Shown: piece by piece, positions 17,809-26,491 of the stretch
How the letters are laid out: each line of letters begins with the position of its first letter
How positions within the stretch are numbered: the stretch's first letter is position 1
Position numbers and translations under genes: made by a program
Assembly: GCA_918797485.1 (NCBI GenBank)
Contig: CAKKNE010000005.1
Span: 3,162,001-3,226,000 of the forward strand
DNA length: 64,000 nt
Reading direction: 5' to 3'
Origin: Pelagomonas calceolata
Lineage: Eukaryota; Sar; Pelagophyceae; Pelagomonadales; Pelagomonadaceae
The notes under the pieces: model-generated
Database searches by the model: none
What the model saw: only the letters and a program-made list of their open reading frames with translations
Told to the model about the DNA's origin: nothing

Positions 17809-19163
17809 CTATCGCCGCCGCTTGGCCCCCGACGCCGACGTGACGCCGTGGGTGCCGGCGACGAGCGACCCCTTCAGGCCCTTCCTTTGAGGCGCGACCT
17901 TCTTCTTCTTCTTCGAGAAGGACATCGACCGCTTGAGCTTCAAACTCTTCGCGGACAGCTGCTTGACGAGCTTCGTGGGACCACTGCCGGCGAGTTTGAG
18001 CCTGCCTGATAAAGTTCTGACGAACTTCGACGCCTTCTCGCCGTACCTCCGGGGATGCTTCTTCTTCCTCTGAGGCTCCTCGTCGCGAGAAGCGCGCAGC
18101 CCCCCTTTCCGTCGCACGTCTTCGTTGAGTTTTTTGTGATCTGCAGACAGGTCCTCCTGGTGCGGCGCCATAGCTTTTTTTAACTGCATAAGCACGATGT
18201 CCTTCTCGGTAAAATGGGGCCCCTCCCGATTTCTCCAGTACCGGTCGCCCATGACCGCCTTCCGCATGTTGTGCTGCAGCTCGAAGGCCGGGTACAAGAG
18301 CAATTTGTGCCTCTTGTTCTGTTCCAGGAATTCCCGGAATGAAATCTTCCCGTCGGAATCCGAGTCGAACTGCCTCAAAGTACCTTCTAAATCAAGTAAG
18401 TTGTTCTCCTTCCTTCTGAAGGCTTCACCTTTCCTCTTGCCGGTAAAACCGTAGACGCTTCGACACAACGACTCGACCTCCTCCATGTCTAAGAAACCAG
18501 ATCTGTCCACGTCCGTGATGTCGAAGGCGTACTTCACGAGACCCGCCCACGTGAAGGTACAATATAAGTAAAAAGTGGCGCAGAACTCGACGAAGTCGAG
18601 CTCGCCGCTCCCGTCGGCATCCAGCAGCTTGAACGTGTTCACCTGTGTGTGTTCGACCTTCACGCCATCGACGCGACGCCTGCTCGACGGCGTGAAAAGC
18701 GCCGCAGCACGCACTGGTTGATTCCCACACAGGTGTTGACCATGAATTCGGTGCGCTCAAAATCGAACCACATCAACAGCTCAAACAGATCTACACTGCC
18801 GCTCCCGTCTCTATCGACTTCCAGCCAGTACTTGTACATCTTCCTAAGGTCCCGTTCCGGTATATCTAACTCCAGCATGAGTACTCTCAGACCCCGTCGT
18901 ATCGCCGGCGTTTCTGGTAGTTGAGGTAGCTCCTCATTACTACAGCATCTTTGTAAGAACAGAATGAGATCAAAGCGGTTCGGGTTGTGCGGCTTCTTGA
19001 CTGGTATGTCGGGCTTCAGCGACGCCTGGAACCTCTCGTACTGCTTGGCCGTCTCGCGCGCGTCGACGACAACGCGTTTGCCATAGCGCTTCGTCTTTGA
19101 GGTTTGGCCAGCCAAGACGTCGGGCAGCCCTCCCCCTTGGCCGCGGCCCTTGACCATGCTCAA
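17809..19163 (-). CDS. EF-hand calcium-binding protein, one intron
   Basis: Two exons: 18741-19163 and 17809-18642, joined M|VNTF, giving about 418 aa. EF loops are visible: DRDGSGSVDLFE, DADGSGELDFVE, DVDRSGFLDMEE and DSDSDGKISFRE. The 20-residue helix LLMWFDFERTEFMVNTFKLL between the first two loops has the spacing usual in this alga/oomycete family (LLMxxDxERTxFTxxVFxxF), which selects this splice over alternatives. After the EF-hands comes a Lys/Arg-rich tail (KKKHPRRYGEK, SFSKKKKKV) that may bind membranes or nucleic acid. It is probably a cytosolic calcium sensor. The first 60 residues are basic and lack a signal peptide. Convergent with the ORC3-like gene. Confidence 0.75.
18643..18732 (-). 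mobile_element. Probable introner (intron-generating insertion) in the EF-hand gene
   Basis: On the coding strand a 90-nt element begins CTGTGTG and ends CACACAG, a 7-bp terminal inverted repeat. It is flanked by GTCAACAC (left) and GTGAACAC (right), an 8-bp near-perfect target duplication. Using the left GT and the element's terminal AG removes 98 nt (18643-18740) and restores ATG GTG AAC ACG, exactly the presumed pre-insertion sequence. Internally, TTCACGCC-TCGA and TCGA-GGCGTGAA form a hairpin. TIR-bearing introners with target duplications are known in the pelagophyte Aureococcus. Confidence 0.6.
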
Positions 19164-19688
19164 TTCGTTGCTCGCGGCGGCGGCGTGACCCTGGTTTGGG
19201 CAGCCTTTTGTGGCCGCGTTCTTCGGCCCTAGATCGCGCCGCAGGCGTGCGTAGGACAGCCTTTTGGCAGCCTGCTACTTGTGGGCAGCCCCTGCGGCCC
19301 TAAAGGCTTACCGGCTGCGCCCCTGCGTCCGTCGCGTGGTCGGTACCGTGGGCGTGCGTGCGCCTTGCGTGGGGCGTGTGTCGTTGGTCTGCTCCTTGTG
19401 CGCAACAACGCTCACAAGCTTTGTGCTTGGCCAACCATGGCCCGGCTAGTGGGTTCTTGCTCTGGAGTCCTTCGCGAGTCGGTTCGTACGGGTGTTTGGG
19501 CCTCGCGACCGTCCTGTATTGCTGCGCTTGCTTGCTAGTGTCTTTACAGGCCGCTAGCTCTCAGAGTTAGCAGAGCTGGAGGCTGGAGGAGCGGCACAGG
19601 CGCGCTCTCCGGGTCTCGCGCCTGGCAAGTTTTTCAGGGGCACACAGACGCTGCTGGCACGCGTGCAAAACCCATCGATAACAGAGTG
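19164..19688. promoter_or_regulatory. Divergent promoter, EF-hand gene and selenoprotein H
   Basis: 525 bp. Contains several GGCAGCC elements (about 19199, 19266, 19286), the direct repeat CAGCCTTTTG (two copies near 19203 and 19258), and palindrome copy 4 near the selenoprotein side. No protein-like frame. Confidence 0.5.
19534..19558. promoter_or_regulatory. Conserved promoter palindrome, copy 4
   Basis: GCTAGTG and CCGCTAGC halves around TCTTTACAGG, preceded by GCTT. It is 131 bp before the selenoprotein H start and 371 bp from the EF-hand start. Confidence 0.65.
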
Positions 19689-20018
19689 ATGGCGAAGAAA
19701 ACCAAGGCTAAAGCTCCAGCCAAAAAGCCGTCGGCTGCCAAAGCGAAGAAGCCGAGCGCGAGCTCCTCTGGCGCCGTCGTAGAGGTCGAGGCCTGCAAGA
19801 GCTGAGGCGCATTCAAAACCAGGGCGAACCGGCTGGCCAAAGCCTTGCCCGGCGTCACCGTCGAGGTGAACAAGGAGAAGCCCCGCAAGGGCGCCTTTGT
19901 GGTGACGGTCGGTGGCAAGACGGTGCTCGAGCTGCTCGACATGAAGCGCCCGTTTCCCGCGCTGAAGGCGCTCGACATGGAGGACGTGGCGAAGGACGTC
20001 CTGGCGGCTATGAAGTAG
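19689..20018 (+). CDS. SELENOH: Selenoprotein H (in-frame TGA read as selenocysteine)
   Basis: 109 aa if the TGA at 19803-19805 (codon 39) is read as selenocysteine. The N-terminus is Lys/Ala-rich and nuclear-type (KKTKAKAPAKKPSAAKAKK). Then VVEVEACKSU aligns with the SELENOH redox site CxxU, followed by VTVEVNKEKPRKGAFVVTVGGK, matching the family's VKVNPTKPRRGSFEVTL segment; the frame after TGA stays open to TAG at 20016. SELENOH is a nuclear thioredoxin-fold oxidoreductase. The coding sequence on both sides of TGA belongs to one domain, so TGA cannot be a true stop. A SECIS-like hairpin sits about 30 nt after the TAG. A routine gene caller would miss this gene. Divergent from the EF-hand gene, tandem with FKBP. 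Confidence 0.9.
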
Positions 20019-20049
20019 GCGCCTCGAGACGACGCGCGCCGGGAGCAGC

Positions 20050-20105
20050 AGAGCGCCGATGACCGGCCGCCGATCAATTTTGTCGGCGGTCGCGACCCTT
20101 GCTCT
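20050..20105 (+). promoter_or_regulatory. SECIS-like element in the selenoprotein H 3' UTR
   Basis: Lower stem AGAGC (20050-20054) pairs with GCTCT (20101-20105). The core ATGA is at 20059-20062 and the opposing GA at 20094-20095, the expected kink-turn quartet. The upper stem CCGCCGA/TCGGCGG plus outer G-T, G-C and C-G pairs closes an apical loop that contains AA at 20076-20077, 13 nt after ATGA. Spacing and sequence fit a eukaryotic SECIS, which directs selenocysteine insertion through SBP2 and eEFSec. Confidence 0.8.
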
Positions 20106-20296
20106 TCAGTTCCCGCGCGTAGACGCCTCTAATGTATAATTAGCGTGCGGGTCTCACCAAAGAGAGCCTGGCTTGAGGCGCTCTGAACGTCCGTCGCTGC
20201 GACGCATACTGTCGCACGGCTTGTGGAACAGCTGTTCGCACCTCCACGAAGGGTGCGAATCGCTTGCTGGCACGTGGAACGTTGACACGGCTCACT

Positions 20297-20860
20297 ATGG
20301 CTAAGCAGAGCACGCTGCTTGCTGCAGCGCTACTGCTGCCGGCAGCGCATGCCATCCGTCCCAGCCGTATCGCGCGGCGCGACGCCATCAAGGCGGCGCC
20401 GCCGGCCTTCTTGCTTGCGAGCCGACCCGCGTGGGCGCGCTACGACGACTACAAGGACGGCCCGCGCGGCCTGAAGTACGTCGTCACCGAGCCGGGCGCC
20501 GGCGCGACGCCGCAGCGCGGCCAGTCCGTGAAAGCAGAATATACGCTAACTTTGGACGGCTTCGCCGAGGACGGCGGCCGCGTCGTGGATTCTTCCAAAG
20601 GTTTTATGAAGGGACCGTTCGCGTTCTACGCCGGCACGGGCGGCGTGATCAAGGGCTGGGATTTGATGATCATGGAGATGAAGGAGGGCGAGGCCCGGAA
20701 ACTCATCATCCCGGCGGATTTGGGTTACGGGTCGAAAGGCGCCGGCGGGAAGATCCCCGGCGGGGCGACGCTCTACTTCGAGGTCAAGCTCGCGGCCCTC
20801 GGCGACGCTCCTGTATTGAACGAGAAGCAGCAGCAGTGGCTCGACGAGCACCCTATATAA
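20297..20860 (+). CDS. Thylakoid-lumen FKBP-type peptidyl-prolyl isomerase
   Basis: 187 aa from ATG at 20297; the 11 codons upstream start with TTG. The N-terminus is a signal peptide ending AHA, then a short transit segment with RRD and a second hydrophobic stretch ending RPAWA, typical of a twin-arginine thylakoid signal. The mature FKBP domain shows GQSVKAEYTLTL, a FAFYAGTGGVIKGWDLMIMEMKEGEARKLIIP core and LGYGSKGAGGKIPGGATLYFEVKL, covering the prolyl-isomerase pocket residues. It would assist folding of lumenal photosynthetic proteins. Its TAA stop is directly followed by the stop codon of the Sel1 gene on the other strand. Confidence 0.88.
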   Translation: MAKQSTLLAAALLLPAAHAIRPSRIARRDAIKAAPPAFLLASRPAWARYDDYKDGPRGLKYVVTEPGAGATPQRGQSVKAEYTLTLDGFAEDGGRVVDSSKGFMKGPFAFYAGTGGVIKGWDLMIMEMKEGEARKLIIPADLGYGSKGAGGKIPGGATLYFEVKLAALGDAPVLNEKQQQWLDEHPI

Positions 20861-21676
20861 CTACCAGTTATACCTAGCTAATTGGCGCTCCTTCGCGGTC
20901 ATGCCCCCTCGACTCGAATCGAGCCGCGCCGGGAAGGCTTTGGCCCCCGGTGCCAACGCAATACCGTTGCGGCACCCCTTCAGTAAATGCTGCGCCTCCT
21001 CCGCGTTTCTCTCGCAACCGAGCCCGGCATCATATAAATCCGCCAAGGCCCCCTGCGCGCCTAAATCCCCGGCCTCATAAGCCTTCTTGTACCACCGGAA
21101 GGCCTCCGCAGGGTCGGCCTTGCCGCCGACGCCCCGCAGACAGCAGCCCGCCAGGAATTTCGCGGCGTCGGTGTCGCCCATCATCGCGGCTTTTTGATAG
21201 AGTTTTCGCGCTTTTTTTGTATTTCTACTCCTCCCTTTGCCTCGTTCGTAAGCGCAGGCGAGGATCGTGACGTTTTTTGCCTTCGTCTGATCTTCGAGCG
21301 CTTTGTCGGCGACGGCGCGCTCGTCCATGATTTTATTGTCCATCACTTGCATGTGCCAGCAGCTCAAACCGCTCCTCAAATCATTTCTGAGCTTGTCCCG
21401 CTTGTTGATCTTGTACGCCGCATCTAAACGTTTTGCGGCTTCTTCTCCTAACTCTCTTGTCAACTCACTCCCTTGCCGGAAGTCGTACTGCTTGTCCAGC
21501 TCCGTTCTTCTCCCGCGGGGCGGCATCCTTGTTCGGGGGTGTCGCGGCGATGGCGTCGAGGCTGCCCCGGTCGTCCAGGCCGTCGGTGGGCCGCGCGGGC
21601 GGCCGACAAATGCAGGCGCTCTCAGCGCTTTGGGCAGTCGTGCGGGGTGCGGTCGAGGTGCATTTCTCGTTTCCAT
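20861..21676 (-). CDS. Sel1-like repeat protein
   Basis: 271 aa from ATG 21676, or 221 aa from MPPRGRRTELDKQYDF; the first 50 residues are Pro/Arg-rich, so the later start is plausible. The C-terminal half carries about three Sel1 repeats (ILACAYERGKGRSRNTKKARKLYQKAAMMGD, AAKFLAGCCLRGVG-ADPAEAFRWYKKAYEAGD, AQGALADLYDAGLGCERNAEEAQHLLK). Such alpha/alpha repeats are protein-interaction scaffolds; no enzymatic motif or signal peptide is seen. Stop codon abuts that of the FKBP gene, so at least one 3' UTR must overlap the neighbour's coding region. Confidence 0.75.
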   Translation of the reverse strand: METRNAPRPHPARLPKALRAPAFVGRPRGPPTAWTTGAASTPSPRHPRTRMPPRGRRTELDKQYDFRQGSELTRELGEEAAKRLDAAYKINKRDKLRNDLRSGLSCWHMQVMDNKIMDERAVADKALEDQTKAKNVTILACAYERGKGRSRNTKKARKLYQKAAMMGDTDAAKFLAGCCLRGVGGKADPAEAFRWYKKAYEAGDLGAQGALADLYDAGLGCERNAEEAQHLLKGCRNGIALAPGAKAFPARLDSSRGGMTAKERQLARYNW

Positions 21677-21859
21677 CTGCTCGTCGCATCGGTCGGATGG
21701 ACCTTTCCTCGGTAACGGGTCGCGCGGCGTAGCCCACCCTCGGAGCTGATCACATCCAGCTGGGCAGCACGCGCACGCTGCTGAACGCGACGCACAGATT
21801 GCATTACAGGCTGCTGGAGCGGTGGACGCCGGTAATTTATATCAGGATAACTCTGCGTG

Positions 21860-22528
21860 ATGCATTTCTTGCATCTGATTGCGGTAAGCTGTGTTGGAGC
21901 CCTCACACCCCTTGCAACGCCGCGTATCATCCGCGCGACGCGTGTCAGCGCTGCAGCGGTCGAAGCCAAAGCAGATTGGAACGGCGCGTTCCCGTCCGGG
22001 GCGGCGGAGGAGTTCGACGAAGCATTGCAGTGCCTCTCGCTCGACTCCGACGACGAGTCGTGCTCGATCGCCTACCTCGAGGACGTATTTAGAAAGGTGG
22101 ACACCGAAAAAGTTCGTAGCGAGTGCGACGCCGATCAGGAGGCGAAGATCGACGAACTATGGAAGATCATCAAGATGATGTACGGCGGCGCGAGTCGCAA
22201 GGAGGCCATTATCGCGCGGAGAAAGCTCCCGGTGCCCGACACCGCCGTCGCCGACGCGTACTCCCTCTGTCTGCGATTCCTGAACCCGGCGACGTCAAAA
22301 GAGGCCGGCTGCTCGAGGGAAGCCCTGGACCGCGCGCTCGAGTTGCTCGACTGCGAGGGCGACGAATGCCTCGCGCTCAACGAGGGCCAGCTCCAGGTCC
22401 TCGACCAGCTCCACAAATGCGTCGACCGCATCGACGCGGGCGAGAGCGTCGAAGCCGCCGTCCAGAACACGTGGGACGCGCGCGAGGCCGTCGCGCGGAA
22501 GCGGCTCGCGGACTACTACACCTCGTAG
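21860..22528 (+). CDS. Unrecognised protein with an N-terminal targeting signal
   Basis: 222 aa from ATG 21860 (the codon before is GTG). MHFLHLIAVSCVGALTPLATPRI looks like a signal peptide followed by a transit-peptide-like RIIRATRVSAAA, so plastid targeting is possible. The rest is acidic and helical, with SDDESCSIAYLEDVFRKVDTEKVRSECD and LLDCEGDECLALNEGQLQVLDQLHKCVDRI segments. Six or more Cys are scattered. No family recognised. It shares a 183-bp promoter with the Sel1 gene and ends 54 bp from the RING gene stop. Confidence 0.6.
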   Translation: MHFLHLIAVSCVGALTPLATPRIIRATRVSAAAVEAKADWNGAFPSGAAEEFDEALQCLSLDSDDESCSIAYLEDVFRKVDTEKVRSECDADQEAKIDELWKIIKMMYGGASRKEAIIARRKLPVPDTAVADAYSLCLRFLNPATSKEAGCSREALDRALELLDCEGDECLALNEGQLQVLDQLHKCVDRIDAGESVEAAVQNTWDAREAVARKRLADYYTS

Positions 22529-22582
22529 AGATCCTCGTAGATGACGACGGGATATGTTAATAAGTTCTTTCTTTCGATTACG

Positions 22583-23755
22583 TTACGACGCGGGCGCCTC
22601 GACGACGGGTCGCGCGGCCGCAGCAAGCGCGCGGAGCCGCTCGGGCGAGGCGGTCTCGACGATGTTCTCAGCGCGCAGAGCGCGCGCCGCCGCGAGGCCC
22701 GAACCCGCCTCCGGGGAAGGCGCCGCCTCGGCCTCGCGTTGCAAACTCCGGATCGTGTCGAGGTGGTTCCCCACTGTAACAGCGTTCGCCTCCCTGACAA
22801 TGTCTGCGGTCTCCGCCGTGGCGCGCCGTCGCAAGGACGCCCGCTGCTGGGCGAAGGACGGTTGCAAAGGCGGCTCCGCGGCGACCTCGCGCAGCGCCGC
22901 CGCGGCCGCCGCCGCGCGCGCCGTCCGTACCCTCGGTGGCGTGGCCTCCTCGGCGTGCGTCATGGCGTCGTAGGCCGCTAATTCCACGAGAGAAGCGGCG
23001 GCCTCCCTTGCGGCGGCTGTGGCGGCCACTTCCCCATCAGCCAAGCGCTGCGCCTCGTTCTCCTCGTCTTCCACTTCTATCGTTAATTCGGGTTCCTCTT
23101 CATACGGTAGTTCGTAGCGGCACGTCGGGCACGTGTTCTTCGTTCGCAGCCACCGCTCCAAACAAGCTCTATGAAAATTCTTGCGGCATGTGCATTCGAG
23201 GCAGACCGCTGGCGTTTTCGCGTGCGGTTGCGTCGCCTCCGCATCTTTCCCATCTAGTCTACAAAGACAGATCGGGCACGGCTCCTCCCGATTTTGATCA
23301 TTGAGGACGACGTCCGGCAGTTTCTCGAGGAAGTTCTCCGGCACGTGTCGTTTCGGCTTCCTCCTTAGTGCTGTTACTGTTCTCAACAACCGCATGCGCT
23401 CCTCCGCGAGCGACTCGAGGTCCGCCGCCGCCGCCAATAGCTCAGTCACAGTAGTCGTCGCCTCGCGCTGCCAGATGGCCTGGTCCCGCAAGGAACGCAT
23501 CCGCGCCGACAGCCGCGTCAATCTACCAAGCGAGTGTCTGACATCGACGACGAGGCCGTCGTCCTCCTCGTCGCGTTGGCTCACGTACCGTATCTCGCCG
23601 TCTTCCAGCGGCGGCATCTCGTCGTCATCATCAGAATCCGACGAACTCTCCTGGATGAGGGGGGGCATGGGGCTCGTGGCCGCGTCCATGGTCGTGGTGT
23701 CGTCCGGGAGGGGGAAGGGGTTCTCGTCGACGGCCGCGGCGGGCGCTTCTTCCAT
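22583..23755 (-). CDS. RING finger protein with a coiled, acidic N-terminus
   Basis: 390 aa, start ATG 23755. The acidic N-terminus (SSSDSDDDDEMPPLEDGE) is followed by helices (about 75-150) and a RING-type zinc finger: CPICLCRLDGKD, then CLECTCRKNFHRACLERWLRTKNTCPTCRYELPYEEE, with the usual RING-H2 order and an insertion between the first and second cysteine pairs (AEATQPHAKTPAV). The C-terminal half is Ala/Glu-rich helix. Probably an E3 ubiquitin ligase; no membrane segment, so nucleus or cytosol. Substrate unknown. Confidence 0.8.
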   Translation of the reverse strand: MEEAPAAAVDENPFPLPDDTTTMDAATSPMPPLIQESSSDSDDDDEMPPLEDGEIRYVSQRDEEDDGLVVDVRHSLGRLTRLSARMRSLRDQAIWQREATTTVTELLAAAADLESLAEERMRLLRTVTALRRKPKRHVPENFLEKLPDVVLNDQNREEPCPICLCRLDGKDAEATQPHAKTPAVCLECTCRKNFHRACLERWLRTKNTCPTCRYELPYEEEPELTIEVEDEENEAQRLADGEVAATAAAREAAASLVELAAYDAMTHAEEATPPRVRTARAAAAAAALREVAAEPPLQPSFAQQRASLRRRATAETADIVREANAVTVGNHLDTIRSLQREAEAAPSPEAGSGLAAARALRAENIVETASPERLRALAAAARPVVEAPAS

Positions 23756-24214
23756 TGTGGGGCTGCCTCCTCGTCTGGGGGAGTCTCTTCCAAAGCGTGC
23801 GGCGGCGGTTCGGGGCTGCCTCCCCGCGCCCGGGGCCTATTGCTCAGAGAGCAGCGCCTCCTTCAGCCCTCAGCGTTTAAGCTAGTGGGGCTACTATCAG
23901 TGCTTCACGCGTCTCCGGGCGCTGCCCGAGGACCCCTTAGAGGGCTGTTCTTACCTGTCTCGAAAAAACCTAGTATGTCTACACTTAGCCTCATGCAGCA
24001 GCTTTTGGCACCGAGCTCACTGTGACGTGCCCTACGGGGCGATAGGAATCGTCCAGAGGGGCTTCCGAGCGACGCCATCGATACGCTATCGCAGCGCGTT
24101 AAAGCTAGCTTGCAGTGAGGCGCCTGGAGGCTGCAGCGCTGCAGTCTGCCACTTGGCACACTCGCACGCGACGCCGCAGCGCACATCTGACGCCATCGAC
24201 GCGCAGCCGCGGCG
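23756..24214. promoter_or_regulatory. Divergent promoter, RING gene and unknown gene
   Basis: 459 bp. Two GGGGCTGCCTCC elements lie at about 23759 and 23814. Two copies of an ACGCCATCGA element lie at about 24072 and 24190, the second followed by CGCGCAG just before the + start. No GCTAGC palindrome of the standard form. Confidence 0.45.
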
Positions 24215-24877
24215 ATGCTGCGGCCGCTGCTCCTGCTCTGCGCCTGCGCAAGCGCCAAGATCGGTACGACGAGCCGCGCTGCGCCGGTGCGACCACTGAC
24301 AAGCGACGAGCCGAAGCAGAGCTGGCGCCAGCAGTTGAATGATGCGCTGCCGCACGTGCAGGTGAGGATCGCACCTTTGACGCACTTAAAAGTGCGGAAA
24401 AATATTGAATGGCTGCGGACGCGATTGTCCATAGGAGCGGACTACTCGACGCAGCGCGGCCTCTGGAAGCTGCAGTACGCGTGGGAAGATACCTTTATCG
24501 GCGGGCGCATGGTCCTGAAAGGGACCGAGTTGCAACTCCATAAAGCCTGGGTGTTGACGCTGGGCACGGCGGCGAATCTAGCAGCGACATTACGCTTACG
24601 AGCAGCATTGGACTTGCGGAACATGCGGACTTCATGCAGATTTGGGTTTCGGACGGAGTCGCAGGGGGCCATCAACATTGTGGACGGCGTTGATTTAGTC
24701 AAGAGACTCCCGTTAGATGGCCAGGACGGCCATGCGAAATTAGAAGTCAAATTACGAGTCGCCTTCCCGCAACCGGATTTGAATGTCGAGAATTTCGGGG
24801 ACGAGGGGAACGTGTATGTGGGCATGGGCGAGCTCGAGATAGACGTCGACGAGATGAATTTATGTTTAGACTGGTAA
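24215..24877 (+). CDS. Unrecognised targeted protein, beta-strand-rich
   Basis: 220 aa. MLRPLLLLCACASAKIGTT reads as a signal peptide, followed by a short basic segment that could be a plastid transit peptide. The body alternates hydrophobic and charged residues in strand-like runs (KVRKNIEWLRTRLSIGADYSTQRGLWKLQYAWEDTFIGGRMVLKGTELQLHKAW), and the end is acidic (MGELEIDVDEMNLCLDW). This could be a lipid-binding barrel or membrane barrel; no family is recognised. Its TAA is directly adjacent to the stop of the SDR gene on the opposite strand. Confidence 0.6.
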   Translation: MLRPLLLLCACASAKIGTTSRAAPVRPLTSDEPKQSWRQQLNDALPHVQVRIAPLTHLKVRKNIEWLRTRLSIGADYSTQRGLWKLQYAWEDTFIGGRMVLKGTELQLHKAWVLTLGTAANLAATLRLRAALDLRNMRTSCRFGFRTESQGAINIVDGVDLVKRLPLDGQDGHAKLEVKLRVAFPQPDLNVENFGDEGNVYVGMGELEIDVDEMNLCLDW

Positions 24878-26491
24878 CTACCATTCCGTTTCTTCATAGT
24901 CCTTGAGGAAGACGCCGTGGAGGGGCGGGTCGTGGCCCCCGAAGACCGGGTCCAGTATTCGTGAAGCGGCGTCGATCTCGTCAATAGGCGTCTGGAAGTT
25001 GTGTTTTGATGCGTGGTCCGCCGCGAGGTGGTTCGGCTTCTCGTCGTTGACCCAGCCCGTGTCGACGGACGTCATAAATACATATGACTCGGCGAGCGCC
25101 GCGGCCGACGTCTTCGTCATCATGTTCAGGGCGGCCTTGGCCATGTTCGTGTGTGGGTGCGTCGGCTGTTTTTGTCTATAAAATTTGCCCTCCATCGCCG
25201 AGACGTTTATCACAAACCGGCGTCTCTCGTCGGACGCGCCATCCTTCAACACCGGTATCAATTTGGAGTTGATGACGAAGGGCGCCAGGGCGTTGATCGC
25301 GAAGACCTCGGCTAGTTCGGGCGTCGACACGTCCTCTAGTTTTGAGGTCCACGAGTTCGCTCGTCGCAGATCGAGCTGCTCGCCGAGATCGGCGTTTGCA
25401 TCTCTAAGACCGCGCGGGAAGGCGGCGTCGTTCCTCACGTCGTCGCCGGGCGCCACGCAGAGCAACGCTCGGAGCGCAGGATCCGACGTCGTTGGCGCTT
25501 TGGCCGTCCACGTCCTCATCAGCGCGACGTCCTCCGTGACCTCAATGTCCTCCGACGCCCCTTCGAGGAGCGGCAAGGACGCGTTGCCGATGGCCTTGCG
25601 TAATTTAGCCTCCCTGGCCACGGTCTCCGCGTAGTACTGCGGCGGCCGCCGCACCGTCTGGCACGCGTTATTCACCAGGACGTCGAGGCCGCAGCCTAAG
25701 AGCTCGGGCACCGCGGCACATAACGCCTCGACGGCGCCCAGGTCCCGAAAATCGCAGCCCACGCACCTTAGTCTATCTCGCCAGTCGTCCGCGTCCGGCT
25801 CCGCCGCGAAGCGCCGCGCGCAGTCGGCCGGGAATCTAGAGGTTGCGACGACCGTCGCCCCCGCCCTCAATAACTTCAGCGCGACGCGGAACCCGATCTT
25901 GACGCGCGCGCCCGTCACCAGGGCGCCCCGGCCCCGCAGATCCGCCGTCTGCGTCCGCTTCTCGAAGTTAAGTTGAGCGCACGCGGGACAGAACGCCGCG
26001 CCGTAGAACGCGTGCGTCGCCGTCGCCGGAAAACGCGTTCGGCAGGCGTAGCAGCAGGCGAGCGACCACGCCGCGCCTCCTGCGTCGCTCTCGTCTTCGA
26101 GGGCCGGCGTCGGCACCGTCGCGGGCCCGTCGGCGATGCGCGGGGCGTCGCCCTCGGCCGCGCTGGCCGCGAGCCGCGCGAGGCGCTGCGCGCGCAGCGC
26201 GCTCCGGTCCGCCGCGGCGCGCTCGGCCGCGACGGCCTGCTGCCGGTGGCGGTTCGCCTGCCGCTTGTGGGCCTTGCGCGCGGCGTCCTTGTCTTTACCT
26301 TGCGGGCCGGCGCCGTCGTACGTGCGGCCCAGGCTCCGCGCGAGGAGCGGGCCGATCGCTTGGCGCAGCGGCCGCAGTGCGGGATTTGACTCGTACTGCT
26401 CGACCGGCAGGGCGACGGCTGCTTTAAGGACTTCGCAAGCTGCGGCTATGGCGTCGGCGTGCAGAGCGGCTGGTAGCTCTGTGGTCGTCAT
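24878..26491 (-). CDS. Short-chain dehydrogenase/reductase with a zinc-ribbon-like N-terminus
   Basis: 537 aa; a normal SDR is about 250-300. The first 150 residues are helical and basic (KDAARKAHKRQANRHRQQ), followed by a CYAC-x16-CPAC pair that could bind zinc. The Rossmann part starts near residue 188 (ALVTGARVKIGFRVALKLLRAGATVVATSRF), with the dinucleotide loop altered to GARVKIG, then LDVLVNNACQT (NNA motif) and RRFVINVSAMEGKFYRQKQPTHPHTNMAKAALNMMTKT. The usual catalytic Tyr of YxxxK is replaced: the lysine of NMAKAAL is present, but Asn stands at the Tyr position. This may be a non-catalytic or atypical SDR. Substrate unknown. Confidence 0.8.
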   Translation of the reverse strand: MTTTELPAALHADAIAAACEVLKAAVALPVEQYESNPALRPLRQAIGPLLARSLGRTYDGAGPQGKDKDAARKAHKRQANRHRQQAVAAERAAADRSALRAQRLARLAASAAEGDAPRIADGPATVPTPALEDESDAGGAAWSLACCYACRTRFPATATHAFYGAAFCPACAQLNFEKRTQTADLRGRGALVTGARVKIGFRVALKLLRAGATVVATSRFPADCARRFAAEPDADDWRDRLRCVGCDFRDLGAVEALCAAVPELLGCGLDVLVNNACQTVRRPPQYYAETVAREAKLRKAIGNASLPLLEGASEDIEVTEDVALMRTWTAKAPTTSDPALRALLCVAPGDDVRNDAAFPRGLRDANADLGEQLDLRRANSWTSKLEDVSTPELAEVFAINALAPFVINSKLIPVLKDGASDERRRFVINVSAMEGKFYRQKQPTHPHTNMAKAALNMMTKTSAAALAESYVFMTSVDTGWVNDEKPNHLAADHASKHNFQTPIDEIDAASRILDPVFGGHDPPLHGVFLKDYEETEW

